Below are positions 48,441-57,688 of a stretch of DNA of 64,000 nucleotides, piece after piece; the first letter of the stretch is position 1; every line of letters begins with the position of its first letter. The position numbers and the translations under genes were made by a program. Location of the stretch: NCBI RefSeq assembly GCF_013149805.1, contig NZ_JABEZT010000002.1:434001-498000 (forward strand). Reading direction: 5' to 3'. Origin of the DNA: Isoptericola chiayiensis. Its GTDB lineage: Bacteria > Actinomycetota > Actinomycetes > Actinomycetales > Cellulomonadaceae. Under the pieces are notes generated by a model. That model was not told the origin of the DNA, ran no database searches, and saw only the letters and a list, made by a program, of their open reading frames with translations.

Positions 48441-51400
48441 GTGACCTCCACGCTCGACATCGCCGCTGCCGACGCCCGTTCTGCCGCCCTGCGCGACGCG
48501 CTGCGCACCCGGGTGGTGGTGGCCGACGGCGCCATGGGCACCATGATCCAGGCCGCCGACCCGACCCTGGAGGACTACCAGCAGCTCGAGGGCTGCAACG
48601 AGATCCTCAACGTCACCCGCCCGGACATCGTGCGCGGCGTGCACGACGGGTTCCTCGAGGTCGGCGTGGACGCGATCGAGTCGAACACGTTCGGCGCGAA
48701 CTGGTCGAACCTGTCGGACTACGGCATCGACGACCGCATCCGCGAGCTGGCCCGCGTCGGCGCGGAGCTGGCCCGTGAGCGCGCCGACGTCTACGCGACG
48801 CCGGACCACCCGCGCTGGGTGCTGGGCTCGATGGGTCCGGGCACCAAGCTGCCCTCGCTGGGGCACACCACCTACGAGAACCTGCGCGACACGTTCGCCG
48901 AGCAGGCCGCCGGGCTACTGGAGGGCGGCGCGGACGCGATCCTGGTCGAGACCAGCCAGGACCTGCTGCAGACCAAGGCCGCGGTGACGGGCGCGCACGA
49001 GGCGATGACCGCCGTCGGACGCACCGTGCCAGTGATCGCCTCGGTGACCGTCGAGACCACCGGCACGATGCTGATGGGGTCCGAGATCGGGGCGGCGCTG
49101 ACCACGCTGCAGGCCGTGGGCGTGGACGCCATCGGCCTGAACTGCGCCACCGGCCCGGACCAGATGAGCGAGCATCTGCGCTACCTGGCCAAGCACGCCG
49201 AGGTGCCGGTCACGTGCATGCCGAACGCCGGTCTGCCCGAGCTGGGCCCGCACGGCGCCGTCTACCCGCTGACCCCGGACGAGCTGGCGGCGGCACACAG
49301 CCAGTTCGTCGACGAGTTCGGCCTGGGCATGGTGGGCGGCTGCTGCGGCACGACGCCGGAGCACCTGGCGCGCGTGGTGGAGGCGGTGCGCGGTCGCCCG
49401 CTGCCGCAGCGCGAGGTGGAGCGCACCAGCGGTGTCGCGTCGCTGTACTCGCACACGGACCTGTCCCAGGACGCCTCGTACCTGGCGATCGGTGAGCGCA
49501 CCAACGCCAACGGCTCCAAGGCGTTCCGCGAGGCGCTGCTGGAGGGCCGCTGGGACGACATCGTCGACATCGCCCGCGACCAGACGCGGCACGGCGCCCA
49601 CCTGCTCGACGTGTGCGTCGACTACGTGGGGCGCGACGGCGTCGCGGACGTGCGGGAGGTCGTCTCGCGGCTGGCGAGCGCCTCGACCCTGCCGCTGGTC
49701 ATCGACTCCACCGAGCCGGAGGTGATCCGCGCCGGCCTGGAGCTGGTGGGCGGGCGCGCCGTGGTGAACTCGGTGAACTTCGAGGACTCCGACGGGCCCG
49801 GATCGCGGTTCCAGCGGATCATGCCGGCCGTGCGCGAGCACGGTGCCGCCGTCGTCGCCCTGACCATCGACGAGGAGGGCCAGGCCCGCACCACGGAGAA
49901 GAAGGTCGCGATCGCCTCGCGCCTCATCGACACCCTCACGGAGCAGTGGGGCATGCGGGTGGACGACATCATCGTCGACGCCCTGACGTTCCCCATCGCG
50001 ACCGGGCAGGAGGAGACGCGCCGCGACGCCATCGAGACGATCGAGGCGATCCGCGAGATCAACCGTCTCTACCCCGGCGTGCACACCACGCTCGGCGTCT
50101 CGAACGTGTCGTTCGGCCTCAACGCGGCCGCGCGCACGGTGCTGAACTCGGTGTTCCTGCACGAGGCCACGCAGGCCGGGCTGGACTCCGCCATCGTGCA
50201 CGCGGCGAAGATCCTGCCGCGCACCGCCATCGACGACGAGCAGTGGCAGGCCGCCGAGGACCTCGTGTGGGACCGGCGCCAGTACGACGACGAAGGCAAC
50301 CTGACCCACGACCCGCTGTCGCACCTGCTCGAGGTGTTCTCCGGCGTCGACGCCGCCGCGATGCGCGACCAGCGGGCCGCCGAGCTCGCCGCACTGCCCG
50401 TGGGCGAACGCCTGGAGCGGCGCATCATCGACGGCGCGCGCAAGGGTCTCGAGGACGACCTGGACACCGCGCTGGCCGACGGCATGAAGGCCCTCGACAT
50501 CGTCAACACCCACCTGCTGGGCGGGATGAAGGTCGTCGGCGAGCTGTTCGGGTCGGGGCAGATGCAGCTGCCGTTCGTGCTGCAGTCCGCCGAGGTCATG
50601 AAGACGGCCGTCGCGCTGCTCGAGCCGCACATGGAGAAGGTCGAGGGTGCCGAGGAGCAGTCCAAGGGCGTCATCGTGCTGGCGACCGTGCGCGGGGACG
50701 TGCACGACATCGGCAAGAACCTCGTCGACATCATCCTGACGAACAACGGCTACACGGTGGTCAACATCGGCATCAAGCAGCCGATCTCGGCCATGATCGA
50801 GGCCGCCGAGGAGCACAACGCCGACGTGATCGGCATGTCCGGGCTGCTGGTGAAGTCGACCGTGGTGATGAAGGAGAACCTCGAGGAGCTCGTCTCGCGC
50901 GGCATGGAGAAGCGCTGGCCGATTCTGCTCGGCGGCGCGGCCCTGACCCGCACCTTCGTCGAGGACGACCTCGCCTCCGCGTTCCCCGGGGTCGTGCGGT
51001 ACGCCCGCGATGCCTTCGAGGGGCTGCGCCTCATGGAGCCGCTGGTCGCCGTGGCGCGCGGCGCCGACCCGGAGGAGGTCGGGCTGCCGGCGCTGCGCAA
51101 GCGCCGCCACAACGTGGTCAAGGTGACCGAGACCGCGGTCGAGGACCTGCCCGAGCGGTCCGACGTCGCGACCGACAACCCGGTACCCGCTCCCCCGTTC
51201 TGGGGCACGCGCGTGGTCAAGGGCATCCAGCTCGCCGACTACGCCGCGTTCCTCGACGAGCGCGCCACGTTCATGGGCCAGTGGGGCCTCAAGCCCGGTC
51301 GCGGTGAGGACGGAGCGTCGTACGAGGAGCTCGTCGAGACCGAGGGCCGGCCGCGCCTGGCCCAGTGGCTCGACACGATCCGCACCGACCAGATCATGGA

Positions 51401-52037
51401 CCCCACCGTGGTCTACGGGTACTTCCCCGTGTGGTCCGAGGGCGACGACATCGTCGTGGCGCATCACGGCCCCGGTCTGGCCGGCATCGGGGCGCGCGAC
51501 GGCGGATCCGGCGGCGAGCCCGGGACCGAGCGACTCCGCTTCACCTTCCCGCGCCAGAAGCGCGACCGGCACCTGTGCCTGGCCGACTTCGTCCGCCCCA
51601 AGTCCTGGGTCGAGGAGACCGGCCGCTACGACGTGCTGCCCATCCAGCTCGCCACCGTCGGTGACCCGGTATCCGCCTACACGGCGAAGCTGTTCGCCGA
51701 GAACAAGTACCGCGAGTACATGGAGCTGCACGGTCTGTCCGTGCAGCTCACCGAGGCGCTGGCCGAGTTCTGGCACTCCCGCGTGCGCTCCGAGCTCGGG
51801 TTCGGCGACGAGGACCCCGACGACGTCGAGGGCATGTTCAAGCTGGAGTACCGCGGCGCGCGGATGTCACTGGGGTACCCGGCGTGCCCAGACATGGAGG
51901 ACCGCACGAAGGTCGTCGAGCTTCTTCGGCCTGAGCGTGTCGGCGTGACGCTCAGCGACGAGCTGCAGCTGCACCCGGAGCAGTCGACGGACGCGTTCGT
52001 GCTGCATCATCCGGAAGCGAAGTACTACAGCGTGTGA
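48441..52037 (+). CDS. metH: Cobalamin-dependent methionine synthase
   Basis: Transfers methyl from methyltetrahydrofolate to homocysteine through methylcobalamin. 1198 residues with all four modules. The homocysteine domain has VVADGAMGTMIQ and zinc cysteines in LNCATGP and GGCCGTTPEH. The pterin-binding domain has INSxNFE-like NSVNFEDSDGP. The cobalamin domain has the B12 histidine motif RGDVHDIGKNL, then GMSGLLVKSTVVMKEN. The C-terminal SAM reactivation domain ends RMSLGYPACPDMEDRTKV. GTG 48441 gives the expected N-terminus. The stop at 52037 is the last base of host-like sequence before the Qat island. Confidence 0.98.
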   Translation: MTSTLDIAAADARSAALRDALRTRVVVADGAMGTMIQAADPTLEDYQQLEGCNEILNVTRPDIVRGVHDGFLEVGVDAIESNTFGANWSNLSDYGIDDRIRELARVGAELARERADVYATPDHPRWVLGSMGPGTKLPSLGHTTYENLRDTFAEQAAGLLEGGADAILVETSQDLLQTKAAVTGAHEAMTAVGRTVPVIASVTVETTGTMLMGSEIGAALTTLQAVGVDAIGLNCATGPDQMSEHLRYLAKHAEVPVTCMPNAGLPELGPHGAVYPLTPDELAAAHSQFVDEFGLGMVGGCCGTTPEHLARVVEAVRGRPLPQREVERTSGVASLYSHTDLSQDASYLAIGERTNANGSKAFREALLEGRWDDIVDIARDQTRHGAHLLDVCVDYVGRDGVADVREVVSRLASASTLPLVIDSTEPEVIRAGLELVGGRAVVNSVNFEDSDGPGSRFQRIMPAVREHGAAVVALTIDEEGQARTTEKKVAIASRLIDTLTEQWGMRVDDIIVDALTFPIATGQEETRRDAIETIEAIREINRLYPGVHTTLGVSNVSFGLNAAARTVLNSVFLHEATQAGLDSAIVHAAKILPRTAIDDEQWQAAEDLVWDRRQYDDEGNLTHDPLSHLLEVFSGVDAAAMRDQRAAELAALPVGERLERRIIDGARKGLEDDLDTALADGMKALDIVNTHLLGGMKVVGELFGSGQMQLPFVLQSAEVMKTAVALLEPHMEKVEGAEEQSKGVIVLATVRGDVHDIGKNLVDIILTNNGYTVVNIGIKQPISAMIEAAEEHNADVIGMSGLLVKSTVVMKENLEELVSRGMEKRWPILLGGAALTRTFVEDDLASAFPGVVRYARDAFEGLRLMEPLVAVARGADPEEVGLPALRKRRHNVVKVTETAVEDLPERSDVATDNPVPAPPFWGTRVVKGIQLADYAAFLDERATFMGQWGLKPGRGEDGASYEELVETEGRPRLAQWLDTIRTDQIMDPTVVYGYFPVWSEGDDIVVAHHGPGLAGIGARDGGSGGEPGTERLRFTFPRQKRDRHLCLADFVRPKSWVEETGRYDVLPIQLATVGDPVSAYTAKLFAENKYREYMELHGLSVQLTEALAEFWHSRVRSELGFGDEDPDDVEGMFKLEYRGARMSLGYPACPDMEDRTKVVELLRPERVGVTLSDELQLHPEQSTDAFVLHHPEAKYYSV

Positions 52038-52164
52038 GAACAGGACGCCATTTCAACAAAATTATCTAAACAGACCCAACCAACAAATTAACGAGGCAAT
52101 CCGAACTCCTGCCGCACCCTTCATAGAAGCGCAGATCCATGTCCAAACTGACAGAAAGTGATAA

Positions 52165-52890
52165 ATGACCAGAAACGCAACACCTTACGCTGACTGGTTC
52201 GACGCGGAGGACTGGCCGGAGACAAACTGTCCTCAATGCACCGGCGGGATACTCGCTGTCGAGACGGTGCAGAACATCGAATCGAACAGCTCGTCGAGGC
52301 TACGCGACCACGACGCGTGGGAGCCCGAGTGGATATCCGGGTTCTTCATTGTCCAACTTCGCTGCCAAACACCTCGATGTCACGAACTGACGGTCGCCCA
52401 TGGAGACTGGCGAGTCGCGGGAACAGGCTGGAGTGATGAAGGCATTGAATACTCCAGCCTCTATCATCTGCGATCAACACTGCCGCCTCTGCCGATAATC
52501 GAGATACCAGATTCCTGTCCTTCCGAAGTCAGGGATTCGGTCACGAAGGCCGCCCAGATCATCTGGTGCGACGCCGGCGCTGCCGCCAGCCGTCTACGCT
52601 TCGCCATTGAACACATTCTTGACGATCAGAACATTCCCCGCACTCGGTCGAGCACCCATCGCAGGATTGAAAACTTCCGGCAGACCAACACACGAGCAGC
52701 AGAGATCCTTGAAGCTGTGAAATGGATCGGGAACCAAGGAACACATGAGGAGTCTCTAACCACGGCGGATGTGCTTGAGGGCGCAAAGATTCTTGAACAC
52801 GGATTGACCCTACTCTACGACTCTTCTGCGGATGGCATCAGGCAACGGGCCCTCGAAATTAACCGTGCGCGCGGAGTTCGTAAGACCTGA
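52165..52890 (+). CDS. DUF4145 domain protein
   Basis: A 241-residue protein. Its N-terminal half holds a possible zinc site (NCPQCTGG and RCQTPRCHEL). The C-terminal half is the DUF4145 region (AAQIIWCDAGAAASRLRFAI, then IGNQGTHEESLTTADVLEG), a helical domain frequent in bacterial defence loci but of unknown activity. It is AT-rich, with a weak AGAAAG-type ribosome binding site, and converges on qatD 98 bp away. It may be an extra defence component or a passenger of the island. Confidence 0.75.
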   Translation: MTRNATPYADWFDAEDWPETNCPQCTGGILAVETVQNIESNSSSRLRDHDAWEPEWISGFFIVQLRCQTPRCHELTVAHGDWRVAGTGWSDEGIEYSSLYHLRSTLPPLPIIEIPDSCPSEVRDSVTKAAQIIWCDAGAAASRLRFAIEHILDDQNIPRTRSSTHRRIENFRQTNTRAAEILEAVKWIGNQGTHEESLTTADVLEGAKILEHGLTLLYDSSADGIRQRALEINRARGVRKT

Positions 52891-52988
52891 CAGCGTTGAG
52901 ACCTAACATTACCGCAGTCAATTACGCCTGAACTAGATTCGAATCGATCGGATGTACTGGCGAGTTCTTGCTGCGCAATTGTTTACTG

Positions 52989-53744
52989 CTAGAGATACAA
53001 AAGCGTATCTGCGACCTGCGAAGGAAGTCGTTCGATTGCTCCAGAACTTTCACTTAGGTTGCGCAGGTTCCACCAAGTCTTGGCGCGCACCTCCGCGACA
53101 GTCTTGTTCCAGATCTGGCTCAGCATCCTCTCGGCACTCTGAACGTCTGCTGGCTGGCGGGCACCGATCCTGCGAGCAGGAAAATCAGTCTCGCATAGAA
53201 CCCTCTCAGGGGGGAACATACTCACCCGATCTGGGGACATTGCAGCGTTGACTGAAAAGTAGGCACCCGAATCGACGGCCCGCATAGTATCGTCACTGTC
53301 ACCGTTGAACCAATGCAATATCGCGCCTCTAACGTCGGCCTCGCACAGACACTCAACGACTTCAGCGGCCGCACCGCTACTATGGACCGACACGAGCACC
53401 GGCTCGTCGCTCACAACGCTAAGTATCTCCTTCAATATCGAGCGTTGCCGCGGAAAGTCGCCGCCACGGCGGTCCAATCCGATTTCACCGACCAGAGCAA
53501 AAGAGCCGATAAGTTCCTTGAACTGTTCTGCGTCCCATGCCGCACGCGCTGCCGCCAAGCCTGGATGAACACCTACTCCCCAGACGAGAGCCGTGTCTCG
53601 TCGGCTTCTGACTTGACGCGCTTCGTCCAGAGTTCGAGTCATCGCAAACACCACGGATTGTCCGAGTGCTACGATCTGCGACGGCGTAACGTCCGGTGCG
53701 ATGTGGGCGTGGGCGTCCAATGCAGGAAGGAAAGGGCTTGTCAT
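52989..53744 (-). CDS. qatD: QatD: TatD-family metal-dependent hydrolase
   Basis: A 251-residue TIM-barrel hydrolase. Every TatD metal/catalytic element is present: HAH (12-14), GEIGLD with Glu87, His121 in VHSSG, His144 in HWFNG and CETDFP with Asp187. TatD enzymes cleave DNA or related phosphodiesters. Start ATG 53744 overlaps the qatC stop (ATGA). It is the last gene of the qatABCD operon, in which TatD-like QatD was found necessary for phage defence in E. coli tests. About 50% GC by eye in parts of the gene. Confidence 0.9.
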   Translation of the reverse strand: MTSPFLPALDAHAHIAPDVTPSQIVALGQSVVFAMTRTLDEARQVRSRRDTALVWGVGVHPGLAAARAAWDAEQFKELIGSFALVGEIGLDRRGGDFPRQRSILKEILSVVSDEPVLVSVHSSGAAAEVVECLCEADVRGAILHWFNGDSDDTMRAVDSGAYFSVNAAMSPDRVSMFPPERVLCETDFPARRIGARQPADVQSAERMLSQIWNKTVAEVRAKTWWNLRNLSESSGAIERLPSQVADTLLYL

Positions 53745-55021
53745 TTCAGGTCGACCTTTCCTAGTTCGGCAAGACCGCGGCGGGCGAGCTCACTGATCGC
53801 GTCTAAGTCGGTGTTCGGGGGCCAGGTCCCGGCGTCAATCGCGTCGTCATCAATGCCACGGGTTGTCGCATAGGCGATTGCGGCCCGGTCGCTGTAGCGC
53901 CGTTCGAGGAGCTCAAGGCGCGCGTCTCCAGTGAGGTTTTCCGACAAGTAAATGGTTGTGTCGCCAACACCTGCCCTGATGAAAGCGCCTCGTCGGGTGA
54001 CGCATGCGTAGCAGAGGCCGCAGTTGAGCGTGGAGTCGCCGCCCTTAATCCGAGCGCCGTCCAGCTTACTGCACGAGATCGTTAGGCCGGCAACGATGTC
54101 CCAACCGCCCGGCGGATTGTTGTCAGCGACTAGGCGCATTTCTTCACCCTTGGTGTGGGCGGCGAAGGGGTTGGTCACCGATATCGGCATTCGGGCCGCC
54201 TGGAGAAGCGTTTTCACTCGGTCGAAGGTCTCAGGGTGAGTGGAACGAGTGGAGAGCGCGCCCGCGCGGTTGGGATGCAGAGGCAGGTTCAAGCTGGTGA
54301 ATCCGTTCTCTGGCACGAAGAGTGTCGATGCGGAACGGCAGGCAGCGATGGCGGCTCCAAGGGCGACAAAGAGCAATGATCGGCTCCTGCTCGAGCCTTC
54401 TTTCTTGTCGGCGACCTGCGCGAACTCGATCTGAGTGTACGAGGGAGGGGGCGTGTAGTGCTCCTGGAGCCAACTGTGGATGGTGTTCTGAGCTCGACGG
54501 ACAGCTGTGGCGGTGTCGTAATGGCCGACAAGTTGAAGCGGTTCGCTGGACGTAGAGAGCAGATGCAACGCACCAAGATATGAGTCGAGTCCTCCGCTGA
54601 GCAGGGCGACAGATCCCCCGCTGTCAGAGGTTTCAACGGCCGGGGCCTCTGGAGTGGTGGGGTCTTGGATCAGTTCGAGATCCCACGTGTCGCCGGTGAG
54701 CCAGAACAGCAGCTGAGCAAGTTGGTTGATCGCCTCACCTTCCCATGTTGCGGGATCTGCGACTTCGACCGCGAGGTGGAGCCGCCGGGTGAAGGCGCTC
54801 GGCCTGCGAGATAGCCGGTCGACCAGGTATGCAGCACCGGCGATGCGGACCAGGTCGATCGCCTGCGTCGGGACCTGGCCCAGCGAGGGTAGCCACCAGC
54901 CGATAGAACTCTTGACGGTGTCCGTGGCGCCAGGTCCGGTGGGCCAATAGAGTCGGTGATAGTCGGGGGGACTCTGGTTCATGGAGTCTTCACTGGAGAC
55001 ATAGAAGTTTGTCAGTGGCAT
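53741..55021 (-). CDS. qatC: QatC: QueC-like deazapurine-modifying enzyme
   Basis: A 426-residue protein. The PP-loop ATP pyrophosphatase motif is LLSGGLDSYLG (SGGLDS 142-147). A four-cysteine zinc site as in QueC is formed by Cys317, Cys334, Cys337 and Cys340 (CSK and NCGLCYAC). About 135 residues precede the QueC core, unlike queuosine-pathway QueC (about 230 residues). In Qat and related systems such enzymes are reported to attach a deazapurine to a partner protein. ATG 55021 has GAGG upstream and lies 5 bp from the qatB stop; ATG at codon 14 is an alternative. Confidence 0.92.
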   Translation of the reverse strand: MPLTNFYVSSEDSMNQSPPDYHRLYWPTGPGATDTVKSSIGWWLPSLGQVPTQAIDLVRIAGAAYLVDRLSRRPSAFTRRLHLAVEVADPATWEGEAINQLAQLLFWLTGDTWDLELIQDPTTPEAPAVETSDSGGSVALLSGGLDSYLGALHLLSTSSEPLQLVGHYDTATAVRRAQNTIHSWLQEHYTPPPSYTQIEFAQVADKKEGSSRSRSLLFVALGAAIAACRSASTLFVPENGFTSLNLPLHPNRAGALSTRSTHPETFDRVKTLLQAARMPISVTNPFAAHTKGEEMRLVADNNPPGGWDIVAGLTISCSKLDGARIKGGDSTLNCGLCYACVTRRGAFIRAGVGDTTIYLSENLTGDARLELLERRYSDRAAIAYATTRGIDDDAIDAGTWPPNTDLDAISELARRGLAELGKVDLK

Positions 55022-55026
55022 GTCGC

Positions 55027-55893
55027 TTACCTCGCCCTCAGGACACGGATAGCTCGTTGGGCAAGACCGGCAGCGGCCTGGTGAAGCGCGTTCGCTGAAA
55101 GCGCGGGGCTTGCATCGACGTCGAGGCCACGGACCTTTGCATCGATCCAGCCGCGGAGCACACGCTCTCGTACAACCGCTTCGTTGCCGTCGAGAGTTCC
55201 GTTGATGATCTGGTCCTGGAGCTCAACGAGGCCGAGCTGGAAGATGTAGGCGCTGACGAAGCCCTTGATCGCTTCGGTAGCCGTTGGAGGTTCACCGTCG
55301 ACGGCCACGATTCTCTTGACCTGTTCCGTCGCCGCTTGACGGATGGCACGGTCGTCGGGGTGCCCATCGTCGCCGATCATGAGAGTGACGAGACGGCTGA
55401 TTCGAGCGCGTGGGCTGAGTGAATCGAACTCGGTGAGCGAAAGTCCGTAGTCGACCAGTCTCTGAGCGTCCCGGTTCCTTAGTGCGTACGCTGCTCCGAT
55501 CGTCGCACCACCGCGTGAGGCACCTCCGATGACCTGTCGCGTCGAACGGCTTCCAGAACGGCCGGAACCTGCGAACCCTCCGCCGGTTCCAGCTCCACCT
55601 GGTCCTCCTGCGCCGGCGCCACGGCGTCCGGAGACGCGGGGCCGCGTAATGGGCGGGACGACGTTGCCTCTGGTGGCAGGATCATCGCGCCAGAGAGCGT
55701 TAATAAGTGCTTGGCCGACACGGTCAAGGTCGGAAGCAGGTTGCGACGGCTCGAAGAGCTGATCCGATGGCTGGGTAGTCTCTACGCCGCTCGTGCCGGC
55801 TCCAGCACTCCCGGAGTCGAGGTCGGCCCAAGCGTCTCGAAAGTCGTTCCATTCGGCGGAGTTGCTACCGCCGTACGCACCGCTAGTGCCCAT
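55027..55893 (-). CDS. qatB: QatB: Qat anti-phage system protein B
   Basis: A 288-residue protein without a known enzymatic motif. The N-terminus MGTSGAYGGS is characteristic of QatB. A long Gly/Ser/Pro/Arg-rich region (about 85-125) follows, then a helical C-terminal domain (about 135-288, RNRDAQRLVDYGLSLTEFDS onward). Gly2 would be exposed after methionine removal and is the plausible site for modification by QatC; this is inference from reports on related systems. The gene starts inside qatA (11-bp overlap). Confidence 0.85.
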   Translation of the reverse strand: MGTSGAYGGSNSAEWNDFRDAWADLDSGSAGAGTSGVETTQPSDQLFEPSQPASDLDRVGQALINALWRDDPATRGNVVPPITRPRVSGRRGAGAGGPGGAGTGGGFAGSGRSGSRSTRQVIGGASRGGATIGAAYALRNRDAQRLVDYGLSLTEFDSLSPRARISRLVTLMIGDDGHPDDRAIRQAATEQVKRIVAVDGEPPTATEAIKGFVSAYIFQLGLVELQDQIINGTLDGNEAVVRERVLRGWIDAKVRGLDVDASPALSANALHQAAAGLAQRAIRVLRAR

Positions 55894-57688
55894 CTATCTG
55901 CTCCAACTCATCGCGCGCCACAGCCTGCGTCGTGGCATGCAAGGTTGTGTCCTGAGCCGCACGCCGCACTAGGTCAAGGAGAGCGGGGCGCCCGCTGGCC
56001 GCGAGTTCGACGATAGCGCCGGCGGTCAAGCGTGTTCCCCAGCAGTGTGCTTCGACGCCGACCGCCGTTGCCTGCTCCAGTGCTGGTGTCCTTCCGAGCC
56101 AGAGGACAGCGCCGCGGATCACCGCTCCAGCGTCCTCCATGCGTTTGGCTGTGGCAAACAAAACCTCCAACGCTGCGAGTTGTTCGTCCTCGCTGCGCTC
56201 ACTCAGGGAGTCGGCGGCAACGTTCCTTGCAGCTTCACTTTCGCCCAGCAGGTCATTGACGAGCGCGAGGACCTCATCGGAAACCTGGGCGCCCATGCTG
56301 ACGTTGATCAGGCTTGCAGCGAGGGTGAGATAGGGGTCAAGATTCTCGTTGCGGAGAGAAGGTGGCGCAGCGGCCCATTCCTTCGTCGCTTCATCGACTC
56401 CGTCTGGGAGGGTCGCATCCTCACCTTCCTCACCGGACGGGTTCGCCCAGGATTCCCACCGGGCCAGAATGGTCTTGCGTTCTTGGGCGGGCGTCGCCGC
56501 CAGAGTGTTAAATGACGTGCGGTGGAGTTCTTCCAGCAATAGCATCTTGATCATCACCGCCGGCGGAATCGTCACTCCGCGTGCACGGGCAATGGACTCC
56601 CGGACACCGAACGCGTTGAGGAATCGCTTGATCTGGCGTGGGTTCGAGCGGCGATCGGCGCTCAATCCTTCGGCGAGTTGGGTGGCCAAGGCGAGATCAT
56701 CGGCGGCTGGTTGGACTTCCAACTCCTCGAAGTCGTGCAGCAGCGGAGTCTGATGGGCGTTCCGTCGTGTGCGGACGTGTGCCGCGAGCGCACGCAAGTC
56801 CGCGTCATGCATCGAGCGGCCAGCGATCAGGATGCCGATGTACGCCGCGGCGTCGGTAGCGGACAGGCGCGGTAGGGCGATCGGGAGCTGAACGATCTTC
56901 TCCAAGTACCGCTGGGCGAAGATGTCGCCGCGCCGAGCACCATCCAGACTGACCGAGATGGCATCTCGGACCATGTCCTGGTCGGCTGCCAGGACGAACA
57001 CCATCTTCTCGGTAGATAGGAAGAGCTTGATCGCCTCCAGCGTCGCGGTCACTGCATCCGGCAGGCAGCGATCAAGGTCGTCGACCAGGACGACCACGCG
57101 CTCGACGTTAGGTATGAGCGCGAGCAGTTCCTTATACGCGTTGTTGAAACTCGCCATCGAGTCCGGCCCGCCCGGGTCCTTAGGTCGGAAGATGTCCGCT
57201 ATCTGCTGCGGGTCAACCTGGAAGGTCAGCGCTCCCCTAGCGATAGCAACGGCAGCACGGCTCCAGCTGATGCGCCCCAGCAGCTCCTTCGCCTTCTCCG
57301 CTACCTCGGCCTTGATCCCTGCATCGGGGACCTGATTCTCGATGCCGTGCAGGATCTCAGAGATCAGCGTGCCCTTGACGTCCACCTGATCGTCGTAAGC
57401 CCACGGGTTGGTCGCGACGACGATGCAGTTGTCGTCATTCTTGAACTCGGCCTCGATCAACTTCAGGATCGTGGACTTTCCGCCGCCCCATGGGCTCTGC
57501 ACCGACAGCGTCAGCGGATGGATATTGCGTTCGCGGACCGCGGCGACGATCGGCTCGACCACGGCGTCGAACCCGAGGAGGTCTAATGTGCTCGGGTTGT
57601 CGTCCCAGAGCCGTATCTGCGGAAGCCCTGCCGCCAACGTCTGTCTCCGTCTCTGGCGATGGTCCTCGCCCGATTGCACGGTATTCAT
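55883..57688 (-). CDS. qatA: QatA: KAP-family P-loop NTPase
   Basis: A 601-residue KAP NTPase without membrane helices interrupting the NTPase domain. Walker A is VQSPWGGGKST (63-73) and Walker B VVVLVDDLDRC (198-208, with Asp203, Asp204 and Asp206). A helical C-terminal region of about 200 residues follows. First gene and probable ATP-driven sensor or effector of the four-gene Qat system. ATG 57686-57688 is chosen because the frame upstream has no domain and no ribosome binding site; only weak GGTTGGA precedes it. A CCAGT/ACTGG inverted repeat lies about 20 bp upstream. Confidence 0.92.
   Translation of the reverse strand: MNTVQSGEDHRQRRRQTLAAGLPQIRLWDDNPSTLDLLGFDAVVEPIVAAVRERNIHPLTLSVQSPWGGGKSTILKLIEAEFKNDDNCIVVATNPWAYDDQVDVKGTLISEILHGIENQVPDAGIKAEVAEKAKELLGRISWSRAAVAIARGALTFQVDPQQIADIFRPKDPGGPDSMASFNNAYKELLALIPNVERVVVLVDDLDRCLPDAVTATLEAIKLFLSTEKMVFVLAADQDMVRDAISVSLDGARRGDIFAQRYLEKIVQLPIALPRLSATDAAAYIGILIAGRSMHDADLRALAAHVRTRRNAHQTPLLHDFEELEVQPAADDLALATQLAEGLSADRRSNPRQIKRFLNAFGVRESIARARGVTIPPAVMIKMLLLEELHRTSFNTLAATPAQERKTILARWESWANPSGEEGEDATLPDGVDEATKEWAAAPPSLRNENLDPYLTLAASLINVSMGAQVSDEVLALVNDLLGESEAARNVAADSLSERSEDEQLAALEVLFATAKRMEDAGAVIRGAVLWLGRTPALEQATAVGVEAHCWGTRLTAGAIVELAASGRPALLDLVRRAAQDTTLHATTQAVARDELEQIDGH

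Noticed and set aside
48915-51776. A 953-codon minus-strand frame inside metH
   Set aside because: Mirror-frame artefact of high GC3 coding. metH on the plus strand has all four domains and conserved motifs over the same bases.
53741-55021. QueC of queuosine or deazaguanine tRNA biosynthesis
   Set aside because: The PP-loop and zinc cysteines are shared, but the protein is much longer, has a large N-terminal domain and sits between qatB and qatD with no queDEF genes nearby.
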